Source: an uncultured Bacteriovoracaceae bacterium
Lineage (GTDB): Bacteria; Bdellovibrionota; Bacteriovoracia; Bacteriovoracales; Bacteriovoracaceae
Length of the DNA: 26,701 bases
Reading direction: 5' to 3'
Assembly (NCBI GenBank): GCA_937923325.1
Contig: CAKZUQ010000002.1
Coordinates: 1 to 26,701 of the forward strand
Part shown: positions 1 to 6,847 of the stretch, piece by piece
How the letters are laid out: the number at the start of each line of letters is the position of its first letter
Position numbering within the stretch: position 1 is the first letter of the stretch
Made by a program: the position numbers and the translations under genes
The notes under the pieces: model-generated
The model's input: the letters and a program-made list of their open reading frames with translations, nothing else
The model's database searches: none
What the model was told of the DNA's origin: nothing

Positions 1-2
1 CT

Positions 3-140
3 CACTATATTGAAGAAGCTAGTGATGGTTGGACACTTTTTCATGACAATTATTATTCAGTACAAAAAGAACACACGGTTATGATTAGAAGTGGTAAACC
101 TTATATTTTTACAAAGCCGACTATGAGCTTTGCTTCATAA
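3..140 (+). CDS. C-terminal end of an unknown protein (5' end outside window)
   Basis: An open frame enters from the left edge and runs 45 codons to a TAA at 138-140. The tail contains IEEASDGWTLFHDNYYS and ends TKPTMSFAS. It has ordinary composition for this genome, and the other two forward frames are closed by stops. No domain can be recognised from so short a tail. No clear hairpin terminator follows it. Confidence 0.6.
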   Translation, partial: HYIEEASDGWTLFHDNYYSVQKEHTVMIRSGKPYIFTKPTMSFAS

Positions 141-290
141 AAAAGATCAGCTCTCCAAAGTAATTACTTGTTAGTGGTTCTTCTCAACAGTAAGGCACAG
201 AAGACATTTAGATTATTTATATGCTTTTTTACCCCCTAACTTGTTGAAAAGACTTGCTTATGAAAAAGAATAAAAAAAAAATGAACTATT

Positions 291-319
291 TTGTGCGCCT
301 TGTTGTCTAATTATAAAAT
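291..319 (+). promoter_or_regulatory. Candidate sigma-70 promoter for the small secreted Cys protein
   Basis: TTGTGC (291-296) and TAAAAT (314-319) are 17 bp apart and would start transcription near 326, giving a leader of about 32 nt that carries the GGGGGAAG ribosome-binding site just before the ATG at 358. The call rests on consensus match and spacing only. The rest of 141-357 shows nothing I can support. Confidence 0.4.
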
Positions 320-357
320 ACTAGTTTAGGTATTTAATCAAACCAACGGGGGAAGTT

Positions 358-603
358 ATGAAGTTTTTATTCTTAGTTGCAACATTGATCATTACAACAA
401 GTTCATTTGCTAGAGGTGGTGGACAACGAGGTGGAGATAGAGTTCCACCATCAAGTGCTATATCAGCTTGTGAAGGTAAAGCTGAAAAAACGGCTTGTAC
501 GGTTGAAGGAAGAAACGGAAAAGAGAGAGCTGGTACATGCGAAAACACTCCAGATGGTAAGTATTTCGCTTGTAAGCCAGAACGTGGTGGAAAAAGAGGA
601 TAA
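358..603 (+). CDS. Small secreted four-cysteine protein
   Basis: 81-residue precursor. Residues 1-18 form a typical signal peptide (Lys2, hydrophobic core, SSFA before Arg19). The mature part begins with a Gly/Arg-rich stretch and then four cysteines, C38, C47, C61 and C72, in the arrangement C-x8-C-x13-C-x10-C with ACEGKAEKTAC and GTCENTPDGKYFAC. Similar small periplasmic proteins with CEGK...C...G.C......C are widespread in proteobacteria but lack an assigned role that I know of. Two disulfides in the periplasm or outside the cell are likely (inference). The start is supported by a purine-rich GGGGGAAG site 5 nt upstream. The gene is monocistronic, with a promoter before it and a hairpin after it. 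Confidence 0.75.
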   Translation: MKFLFLVATLIITTSSFARGGGQRGGDRVPPSSAISACEGKAEKTACTVEGRNGKERAGTCENTPDGKYFACKPERGGKRG

Positions 604-624
604 GACTGTAATCAAGTTTTTTAA

Positions 625-650
625 TAGGGTGGAGGAGATACTCCACCCTA
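625..650. terminator. Perfect 10-bp hairpin after the small Cys protein
   Basis: TAGGGTGGAG (625-634) and CTCCACCCTA (641-650) are exact inverted repeats around a 6-nt loop, 21 nt after the stop at 603. No T-run follows on either strand, so it may stabilise the 3' end or stop transcription with help rather than act as a classic intrinsic terminator. Confidence 0.55.
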
Positions 651-755
651 TGTAGCAAATTAAAACATATATATATAAAGTAGAGATAGTCTGTTTATTC
701 CTAGATTCTTTTTATAAATCTCATTCTTGTATAAGAAATATAAACTTAAGAAAGC

Positions 756-782
756 TATAGTTTATACTTACCTGACCGATAA
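756..782 (+). promoter_or_regulatory. Sigma-28 (FliA)-like promoter, probably giving a leaderless mRNA
   Basis: TATAGTTT (756-763), an 11-bp spacer, then ACCGATAA (775-782). Against the FliA consensus TAAAGTTT-N11-GCCGATAA this is 7/8 plus 7/8 with exactly the right spacing. The -10 element ends 7 nt before the ATG at 790, so transcription would begin at or within a base or two of the start codon. No Shine-Dalgarno is present. Confidence 0.6.
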
Positions 783-789
783 GCTTATT

Positions 790-1944
790 ATGACCAATAA
801 CTTATTTTACGACCAAATGAATAGCTTTCAATCCTTTAATGATATTACGAAAGCATCACACTTTGAGAAGGTCCCTAGTGACTGGAAGATCTTTATTACA
901 GATATCAAAGGCTCAACGAAGGCAATTGAAGAAGGTCGATATAAGGATATCAATACAATTGGTGCAGCTGCAATTGTCTGTGTTCAAAAAGCAATGAAAG
1001 GAATTGAAGTTCCATTTGTTTTTGGAGGGGACGGCGCTACTGTAATAATACCTCCTAGCCATGACAAAATTGTTTTGGAAAAACTTCTTGAGTTAAAGAA
1101 GCTCTCTAAAGAGCAGTTTCGAGTCGATTTACGAATTGGTATTGTTGAAGTTGGAGAAATTCAAAGTGATTCAATCTTCCTTGAAGTTGCTAAGTTTGAG
1201 CTTGCCGCAAAAAAATGTATCGCTATCTTTAAAGGTGGTGGACTAAACGCAGCTGAAAGCTTGGTTAAAAGCCAAGAGGATAAGTACTGTGTTGAGTACA
1301 AAGAAGATGTAAAAGATTGTGACCTTACGGGGTTGTCTTGTCGGTGGAAGCCTCTACCAAATAAAAATGGAAGTATTGCTTCAATTCTTGTTGAATCTAG
1401 AAAAGGTAGTGAGGTGTATGATGGAGTCTTGGAAAAAATCAATAAAGTTTTTTTAGGAAGTCTAGAAAAGGCCAATCCTGTAAATTTAGAGTCTGCAAAA
1501 TATAAAACTTTGAAAGAGACTTTAAATGATGAAAAAAAAATACATGCAAATTTTGCTAAAAGTGTTGTTTCAAAATTAATTAATATTTTTCTTTCTATAA
1601 TCATTTTTAAATATGACTTTTATAAAGCTTCTGGGATGCTAAAGTCCTACAGAAATTCTATGCGTAGTCACTCTGACTATCGTAAGTTTGATGATCTGCT
1701 AAGAATGGTAATTGATTGTTCAAGTGACCAGGTTCTAGAAATAGAAAAATATTTAAAAACTGAATTCGAAAAAGGGAACTTGTACTATGGTCTTTTTGAG
1801 TCGGATCACAGCTTAATGACATGCTATGTAGATGATCTTTCTGATGGTAACCATATACACTTTATCGATGGTGGAAACGGTGGATATGCGATGGCCGCTA
1901 AAAAAATGAAATCACAAATAAAAGAATCTTTCGTAATCAAATAG
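790..1944 (+). CDS. DUF3095 family protein, class III nucleotide-cyclase-like
   Basis: 384 residues from the ATG at 790. The N-terminal part carries FITDIKGSTKAIEEGRYKD (Asp38) and FGGDGAT (Asp81), which match the two metal-binding aspartates and the fold signature of class III nucleotidyl cyclases. DUF3095 proteins are annotated as cyclase-like, but to my knowledge no activity is established. The C-terminal half (HxIHFIDGGNGGYAMAA near the end) is typical of the family. A TTG 63 nt further upstream keeps the frame open, but it has no ribosome-binding site and would place the start before the promoter. The length from 790 fits the family. The sigma-28-like promoter suggests co-regulation with motility genes. 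The 3' end overlaps the convergent methionine sulfoxide reductase gene by 8 bp. Confidence 0.8.
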   Translation: MTNNLFYDQMNSFQSFNDITKASHFEKVPSDWKIFITDIKGSTKAIEEGRYKDINTIGAAAIVCVQKAMKGIEVPFVFGGDGATVIIPPSHDKIVLEKLLELKKLSKEQFRVDLRIGIVEVGEIQSDSIFLEVAKFELAAKKCIAIFKGGGLNAAESLVKSQEDKYCVEYKEDVKDCDLTGLSCRWKPLPNKNGSIASILVESRKGSEVYDGVLEKINKVFLGSLEKANPVNLESAKYKTLKETLNDEKKIHANFAKSVVSKLINIFLSIIIFKYDFYKASGMLKSYRNSMRSHSDYRKFDDLLRMVIDCSSDQVLEIEKYLKTEFEKGNLYYGLFESDHSLMTCYVDDLSDGNHIHFIDGGNGGYAMAAKKMKSQIKESFVIK

Positions 1945-2425
1945 TTTTATAGAGGTCTTTATTTGTACAGCTAATTAAGTGTTCAAGGGCCTCTTTCAGA
2001 TACTTCTCATCGATTTGATCGAATGAATTAAAGTTAATTGAATCTATATCTAGAACAGCTATAACCTCATCATTTAAAACTAGAGGTAAAACAATCTCTG
2101 AGTTTGTTTGACTACTACAAGCAATATGTCCTTTAAACTTATGAACATCATCAACAATTAAAACCTTATTTTGTTTCCAGGCACTTCCACAAACTCCCAT
2201 TCCGTACTTTATTTTGGTACATGCAATAGGTCCTTGGAAAGGTCCTAAGTATAGTTCTTTATTTTCTTCTGAGACAAGATAAAAACCAACCCAATGGAAA
2301 TTAAAGTGTTCATGAATGAGAGATGTAATATTTGAAAGGTTGGAAATAAAGTGATCACTTGACGTCACTAATGACTTTATTTGTTTATTTATTGAAATAT
2401 ATTTTTCTTCTTTAGATTGTTCCAT
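1937..2425 (-). CDS. msrC: Free methionine-(R)-sulfoxide reductase (GAF domain)
   Basis: 162 residues, a single GAF domain. It reduces free L-methionine-R-sulfoxide in the cytoplasm using thioredoxin. The three redox cysteines are all present with the spacing of E. coli fRMsr (Cys84, 94, 118, gaps 10 and 24): C69 in GPIACTKI, C79 in GMGVCGSA and C103 in GHIACSS, followed by NSEIVLPL and VLDIDS. The start is supported by AGGA 9 nt upstream of the ATG. It is a stand-alone gene, convergent with the DUF3095 gene and sharing 8 bp with its 3' end. The upstream stretch 2426-2638 shows no further gene. The family identification is firm. Confidence 0.95.
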   Translation of the reverse strand: MEQSKEEKYISINKQIKSLVTSSDHFISNLSNITSLIHEHFNFHWVGFYLVSEENKELYLGPFQGPIACTKIKYGMGVCGSAWKQNKVLIVDDVHKFKGHIACSSQTNSEIVLPLVLNDEVIAVLDIDSINFNSFDQIDEKYLKEALEHLISCTNKDLYKTI

Positions 2426-2626
2426 ATCCAGTATTCCTTTTTAGAATCTATAGCAATTATTCGATTATTATACCAGGTATATGCAGTGAATTTATTTAAA
2501 AATAGCTTATACAAGTTAGAACTTTCAGTTTTGAGAATCGACTATTTTTCTCTATCGTCCACTGTCTAAATTATTTACAGCTAGGCTAAATATTACACAG
2601 AGTCGTACTTTAGTGGTAGTTTTTGA

Positions 2627-2632
2627 GATAAT
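2627..2632 (+). promoter_or_regulatory. -10 element GATAAT, six bases before an SD-less start
   Basis: GATAAT lies at 2627-2632, and the ATG of the next gene is at 2639. There is no Shine-Dalgarno at proper spacing, so a leaderless transcript starting at the ATG is plausible. I see no good -35 match at the expected distance. Confidence 0.35.
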
Positions 2633-2638
2633 AGCTAA

Positions 2639-3712
2639 ATGTCGATTATATTTAAATTTTGTATTTCCTTATCTCTTATGACCCAGCTGGCTTATTCTCA
2701 AGATATTCTGGATAATGTAGATAGGGAAAATCCTCTTTACTTTGCTCTCGCATATCAGCAGTCTGAGCTCATGCTCGTAGATCCAGTGGGAGATATGCAA
2801 ATACTTTATTTAAAGAGCAAAGGTGCTAATAAAAAGCTAATGGCGATGTTGTTTGGAAATATGTCTAAAGTCATAGCTGATGCTAATAAGAATGAGAAAA
2901 TTGCAAGGGCTCTTTACCCTGAGATGAATTCATTACTTGATGATTCTTTGGAGTATGGGGAACCTGAAAATCGTGGTCCTGTTATTGAGGGAAGAAAGAA
3001 TCCAATTAAATCCGATGAAATGATTAAGATGTTTATGCAAGTTATTTCAATAGAGAACTCTAAGGGGATAGAAGCAAAAATAGGTGAGTTTCATAAGTGG
3101 AGTCCTGAGTATAAAAAACAAAATAGAAAGACAATCTCTATATGGCAAGGGTCAAAACTTTTTTTAACTCTAGCTGCCGGTACAACTTCACGTTTTTTAG
3201 TTACTGGGGGCGAAGACGACTTAATTAATTGGATTCTAAGACAAGAGAATAACTCTATTGAGATTCATGAAATTTTTAGAAAAAGTTATCAAGTCCATAA
3301 TGGAAATATTTATTTATCTTTATTAGGAATTGAAAATGTTTTATCACGTTATTGGAAAGTTAAAAATAGAGGTAATTTACTCCTGACTAAAAAACTTACT
3401 TCAATTACAAATCATTTTGAAGGAAGAGGTGATAAGTTTGGAGCTTGGTATCACTTTTTTGGGATGATGACCTTTGGTTATGCTACTAAGTCTGCTTTTA
3501 AATCTTCAGTCGTTGGAAGAATTGAAACTTTTGGAAGCTTTATTACGAGCAAGTTTAGAAGAGAGTTTCAAGAGAAGTGGATAAATAAAAAAGCTGGACC
3601 TATTGGAGCAAAGCTTAGAAAAGCTGTAGAAAGTGGAAAGGCGATGAATTTTGTAGAAAAAACGAATTTCTTGGATTCTTCTAAGTATTTAGATTTAACT
3701 GAAACGTACTAA
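2639..3712 (+). CDS. Secreted protein of unknown function
   Basis: 357 residues. Residues 1-20 look like a Sec signal peptide (Lys6, hydrophobic core, AYS before Gln21). The mature protein is basic, largely helical by appearance, and has no catalytic motif, membrane segment or repeat that I recognise. The region SIWQGSKLFLTLAAGTTSR is moderately hydrophobic, and KFGAWYHFFGMMTFGYATKS resembles an amphipathic or membrane-touching segment. The last third is rich in Lys and Arg. The gene stands alone, with a -10-like element directly before the ATG and a hairpin right after the stop. It is probably periplasmic or exported; I cannot assign a function. Confidence 0.75.
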   Translation: MSIIFKFCISLSLMTQLAYSQDILDNVDRENPLYFALAYQQSELMLVDPVGDMQILYLKSKGANKKLMAMLFGNMSKVIADANKNEKIARALYPEMNSLLDDSLEYGEPENRGPVIEGRKNPIKSDEMIKMFMQVISIENSKGIEAKIGEFHKWSPEYKKQNRKTISIWQGSKLFLTLAAGTTSRFLVTGGEDDLINWILRQENNSIEIHEIFRKSYQVHNGNIYLSLLGIENVLSRYWKVKNRGNLLLTKKLTSITNHFEGRGDKFGAWYHFFGMMTFGYATKSAFKSSVVGRIETFGSFITSKFRREFQEKWINKKAGPIGAKLRKAVESGKAMNFVEKTNFLDSSKYLDLTETY

Positions 3713-3738
3713 AAAAGACCACCAGTTAAGATGGTCTT
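3711..3738 (-). terminator. Intrinsic terminator (minus strand) with possible two-way use
   Basis: AAGACCA (3715-3721) and TGGTCTT (3732-3738) form a 7-bp stem with a 10-nt loop. Read on the minus strand the stem is followed by six Ts (plus-strand A3711-A3716), the pattern of a Rho-independent terminator. On the plus strand no T-run follows, although it sits 2 nt after the stop of the upstream gene. Its T-run orientation supports a minus-strand transcript arriving from the 3748-3864 ORF. Confidence 0.6.
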
Positions 3739-3747
3739 GTGATAGAT

Positions 3748-3864
3748 TTATTTTAATTCTGCATAACGAAGGTAAGACTTAGCTTCCTCAACATTGTTAA
3801 ATTGTTTTTTAGCATCTAGTGTTACTTTATCTAGATCAATAGCAGTATTTAAAATTTTGTTCAT
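3748..3864 (-). CDS. Possible small protein (38 aa) downstream of tetR
   Basis: ATG at 3864 to TAA at 3748: it starts MNKILNTAIDLDKVTLDAKK and ends SYLRYAELK. The composition is charged and helix-forming, unlike random AT-rich translation. Nine bases after the stop comes a hairpin with a T-run on this strand, so a transcript from tetR or from here would end properly behind it. There is no Shine-Dalgarno before the ATG. The frame stays open 14 codons further upstream (…DKYGPKINI) without a standard start, so it could instead be the remnant of a longer gene. No family is recognised. Confidence 0.4.
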   Translation of the reverse strand: MNKILNTAIDLDKVTLDAKKQFNNVEEAKSYLRYAELK

Positions 3865-3918
3865 TATATTTATTTTAGGGCCATATTTATCTCTTTTAAT
3901 TATGGGTTAGTTTTTTCT

Positions 3919-4518
3919 CTATTCTTTACAAAAAGAGTTCATAAAGAAATCTATAGATTGTTGAGTAATACTCTTTAGATTTAACTCTTGTTTCTTTTTC
4001 ATCCCTAGAAGTATTGGCCAGTATGCTTGCCCTTTAATTATAGAGTGAAACTGGTTTGCTATAGTAATATTATCTAATGGGCTAATGATCTTACCGTCAT
4101 CTTTTGCATCAATTATCCATTTGTGAAATTGTGTTTCTGATGAAGTCATTCTTTCTAAGTCTTTTGAAGTTGGGGCACGACCTTTTAACATTTCTCCAAA
4201 AATAATTTTAGAAATATTTAAAAAAGAGTCATTGAGTAAAAGTTCAAGCTTATTAGTAGCTATGATAGAAATTTGTTTTTCTATAGATTGATTAGATTCA
4301 TACTGTGGATTGCACATTGATTGAATTTGATTAAGGACTTGATTGATAAGTTCATTATAAATATCTTCTTTAGAGGAAAAGTATTTATAGAGAGTTCTTT
4401 TAGAAATATTGGCTTTCATTGAAATATTTTGCATCGACGCAGAGTCAAGGCCTTTAACTAGTAACTCGTTTGTGGCCGCCTCTAAAATACTACTTGTTAT
4501 AGTGTCTTTTCTGTTCAT
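3919..4518 (-). CDS. TetR/AcrR-family transcriptional repressor
   Basis: 199 residues, the usual TetR length. The N-terminal DNA-binding domain (about 8-55) has the canonical pattern: ILEAATNELLVKGLDSASMQ, then ISMKANISKRTLYKYFSSKE with the recognition helix. The C-terminal ligand-binding half (EMLKGRAP…IIKGQAYWPILLGM) resembles the AefR-like class. AAGGA 5 nt before the ATG supports the start. It is divergent from the SDR-MBL-MFS operon. Paired palindromes overlap the -10 of each promoter, so it very likely represses both itself and the operon and is released by a small molecule the operon handles (inference from arrangement). Its promoter is visible on the minus strand: TCAACA-N17-TATACT (4582 to 4554). 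Confidence 0.93.
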   Translation of the reverse strand: MNRKDTITSSILEAATNELLVKGLDSASMQNISMKANISKRTLYKYFSSKEDIYNELINQVLNQIQSMCNPQYESNQSIEKQISIIATNKLELLLNDSFLNISKIIFGEMLKGRAPTSKDLERMTSSETQFHKWIIDAKDDGKIISPLDNITIANQFHSIIKGQAYWPILLGMKKKQELNLKSITQQSIDFFMNSFCKE

Positions 4519-4552
4519 GTAAATCCTTAATATTACAGATAAAAATCAAAAT

Positions 4553-4574
4553 AAGTATACTCTTGTGTTTACTT
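4553..4574. promoter_or_regulatory. TetR-type operator 1 (overlaps tetR -10)
   Basis: AAGTATAC-N6-GTTTACTT is an imperfect 22-bp palindrome (7 of 8 half-site positions). On the minus strand it contains TATACT (4559-4554), the likely -10 of the tetR promoter. It repeats in inverted orientation at 4604-4625. Confidence 0.65.
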
Positions 4575-4603
4575 GTTGTTGATATAAATTAAAAAAAGCT
4601 TTA

Positions 4604-4625
4604 AAGTAAACACATGCGTATACTT
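4604..4625. promoter_or_regulatory. TetR-type operator 2 (overlaps operon -10)
   Basis: AAGTAAAC-N6-GTATACTT is the reverse complement of operator 1 with 20 of 22 positions identical. On the plus strand it contains TATACT (4619-4624), the likely -10 of the SDR operon. The two operator centres are 51 bp apart, close to five helical turns, so two dimers would sit on the same face of the DNA. Confidence 0.65.
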
Positions 4626-4659
4626 TATTATTATATATGTTTTTAATCAAGGAGTAATT

Positions 4660-5730
4660 ATGGTGAAACTAGATACAGATACATCAAGACCTGTTTTGGT
4701 TACTGGAGCAACTGGTTATGTGGCCGGTCAATTAATTAAAACATTATTAACTGAAGGTTTTACTGTACATGCAGCGGTTAGAGATCCTAGCAATAATGAA
4801 AAAGTTAAATACTTAAAAAATTTAGAAGAAAGTAATGAGAGTAATTTAAAGTTTTTTAAAGCTGATTTACTTATTGAAGGTTCTTATGCAGAGAGTATGA
4901 AGAATTGTCAGGTTGTCTTTCATACTGCATCTCCATTCTTTCTAGACTTTAAAGATGCACAGAAAGAACTAATTGACCCTGCACTCAAAGGAACTAGAAA
5001 TGTTTTAGAAGAAGCTAAAAAGCATGACTCTATAAAAAGAGTTGTTCTGACAAGTAGTGTGGCTGCAATGTATGGAGATAATATTGACCTAAATTCAACT
5101 GAAAGAAATACTTTCGATGAGAATGCTTGGAACTCTAGTTCTTCAGTAGAGCATCAACCTTATTCCTATTCTAAATTATTAGCAGAAAAGGAAGCTTGGA
5201 AAATATCTAAAGAACAGGACAAATGGGATTTAGTTGTTATTAATCCTTCCTTAGTTATTGGACCTGGAATTAACCCTTATGGAACAAGTGAAAGTTTCAA
5301 CATATTGAAACAATTCGGTGACGGAACAATGAAAACTGGCGTTCCTCATTTGGAAATTGGAGCTGTTGATGTTCGTGACATAGCTCAAGCTCATTTCAAA
5401 GCTGCATTTAATCCTAAAGCTAATGGTAGGTATGTCGCTTCTGCACATAACACAAGTTTCTTTGAGATGGCTCAGGCACTGAATGAAAAATTTGGAAATG
5501 AGTTTCCTCTTCCAAAAAAAGTCTTACCAAAGTGGTTAATCTGGCTTGTGGGTCCTATTTTGAATAAGGGGATGACTAGAAGAATGGTTTCTTTAAATAT
5601 GGGGCTTCCATTTCGAGCTGATAATTCAAAAATACAAAAAGATCTTGGTATAAATTTTAGGCCTTTAGATGTAACAATGAATGAATTCTTTTCTCAGTTA
5701 GTAGAAGCTAATTATTTTAAAAGGAAATAA
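4660..5730 (+). CDS. NAD(P)-dependent extended SDR, dihydroflavonol-4-reductase-like
   Basis: 356 residues. It has the nucleotide-binding motif TGATGYVAG (Thr15-Gly23), an AVRDP turn typical of aldehyde/flavonoid reductase-type extended SDRs, VLTSSVAAMYG with the catalytic Ser, and the Tyr168-x3-Lys172 pair (YSYSK). VINPSLVIGPG and VDVRDIAQAHFKA are family signatures. It likely reduces a ketone or aldehyde, or oxidises an alcohol, on a small organic molecule; the substrate cannot be read from the sequence. A strong SD (AAGGAG) lies 6 nt before the ATG. It is first in an operon with the MBL lipoprotein (1-nt gap) and the MFS pump, under the divergent TetR. A xenobiotic or signal detoxification role is an inference. 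Confidence 0.92.
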   Translation: MVKLDTDTSRPVLVTGATGYVAGQLIKTLLTEGFTVHAAVRDPSNNEKVKYLKNLEESNESNLKFFKADLLIEGSYAESMKNCQVVFHTASPFFLDFKDAQKELIDPALKGTRNVLEEAKKHDSIKRVVLTSSVAAMYGDNIDLNSTERNTFDENAWNSSSSVEHQPYSYSKLLAEKEAWKISKEQDKWDLVVINPSLVIGPGINPYGTSESFNILKQFGDGTMKTGVPHLEIGAVDVRDIAQAHFKAAFNPKANGRYVASAHNTSFFEMAQALNEKFGNEFPLPKKVLPKWLIWLVGPILNKGMTRRMVSLNMGLPFRADNSKIQKDLGINFRPLDVTMNEFFSQLVEANYFKRK

Positions 5731-5731
5731 A

Positions 5732-6832
5732 ATGAAAATCTTAGTTGGTTCAATCTTATTAATAATTTTACTGGGTGGTATTACAATGAGTTGTTCGAGT
5801 TTTGGAACGAGACCAAATAAAGAATATAAAAAAAGCTACATAGATTCTAAACACTTTAATAAAGAAAAAGGTATTTTTGAAAATAGAAGGCCTGATCTGA
5901 TTGCCCAGATGAAAAAAAATAATATGAATTTTGCTATGATTAAAGAGTGGTTTAAAGGAGGTCCTGATAGAGTTCCTAATCAGCTTTTGCCTGAGAAGAA
6001 ACCTGACCTAGTCGAATTTCTTAAGCCAAGTAGTGAGTTAAAAGTCATCTGGTTTGGGCACTCAACTTTTTTATTAAATATGGATGGAGCTATCGTTCTT
6101 GTTGACCCTGTCTTTGGAAAATCTGCCGCTCCATTTAGTTTTATGGTTAAAAGGTTTCAAAAACCGGTTTTAGAGTTGAGTGAGTTACCAAAAATTGATT
6201 ATATTATTATCTCTCATGACCATTATGATCACTTAGATATGACTTCAGTAAAGTTTTTTACTGATAAAGAAACATTGTTTATTACACCACTTGGAGTTGG
6301 CTCTCACTTAATTGGATGGGGAATAAAAAAAGAACGAATCACTGAAAGAGATTGGTGGCAAAGTGCTAAATTTGAAGGTGTAGAGTTTATAGCAACACCA
6401 GCACAGCATTTTTCAGGTAGAGACGCAATTCATGATAATGAAACTTTATGGGCATCTTGGGTCTTTAAAAGCAAAAATCATAATATATATTTTAGTGGAG
6501 ATTCTGGATATGATACACACTTTAAAGATATTGGTGACAAGTACGGACCTTTTGATATTGCATTCCTAGAGAATGGTCAATACAACGAAAAGTGGAAAGA
6601 AGTTCATATGCTTCCAAATGAATCAGTCCAAGCTTATAAAGATTTAAAAGCAAAGAAATATTTCCCTGTGCACTGGGGAATGTTTGAGTTAGCTTTACAT
6701 GCCTGGTATGATCCCATGGATCAATTGATAAAAAATTCTAAAGATGAAGAGGTTAATATTATTGCTCCTATCATCGGAGAAGTTGTAAACCTTAATAAAA
6801 AGCATGACCTTAAGTATTGGTGGAAGTTATAA
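5732..6832 (+). CDS. Metallo-beta-lactamase-fold hydrolase, RomA/NAPE-PLD-like, probable lipoprotein
   Basis: 366 residues. The N-terminal hydrophobic stretch ends at TMSC (Cys21), an acceptable though not ideal lipobox, so the enzyme is probably lipid-anchored and periplasmic. The metal site is complete: HDHYDH (His162, His164, Asp166, His167), ATPAQHFSGRD, FSGDSGYD and FPVHWGMFEL. The order and surroundings match the NAPE-phospholipase-D/UlaG-like branch, which also contains enterobacterial RomA. RomA is likewise linked to a TetR regulator (RamR) and to multidrug resistance, a suggestive parallel. Activity could be phosphodiesterase or lactonase; the substrate is unknown. The SD AAGGA lies inside the end of the preceding gene, so translation is likely coupled. 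Confidence 0.88.
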   Translation: MKILVGSILLIILLGGITMSCSSFGTRPNKEYKKSYIDSKHFNKEKGIFENRRPDLIAQMKKNNMNFAMIKEWFKGGPDRVPNQLLPEKKPDLVEFLKPSSELKVIWFGHSTFLLNMDGAIVLVDPVFGKSAAPFSFMVKRFQKPVLELSELPKIDYIIISHDHYDHLDMTSVKFFTDKETLFITPLGVGSHLIGWGIKKERITERDWWQSAKFEGVEFIATPAQHFSGRDAIHDNETLWASWVFKSKNHNIYFSGDSGYDTHFKDIGDKYGPFDIAFLENGQYNEKWKEVHMLPNESVQAYKDLKAKKYFPVHWGMFELALHAWYDPMDQLIKNSKDEEVNIIAPIIGEVVNLNKKHDLKYWWKL

Positions 6833-6847
6833 AAAATAAGGAATAAA

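Noticed and set aside
260..310. 16-codon ORF (MKKNKKKMNYFVRLVV)
   Set aside because: No SD, very short, lies in and over the probable promoter of the next gene.
727..789. TTG-initiated extension of the DUF3095 protein
   Set aside because: No ribosome-binding site, it would lie upstream of and across the sigma-28-like promoter, and family length fits the ATG at 790.
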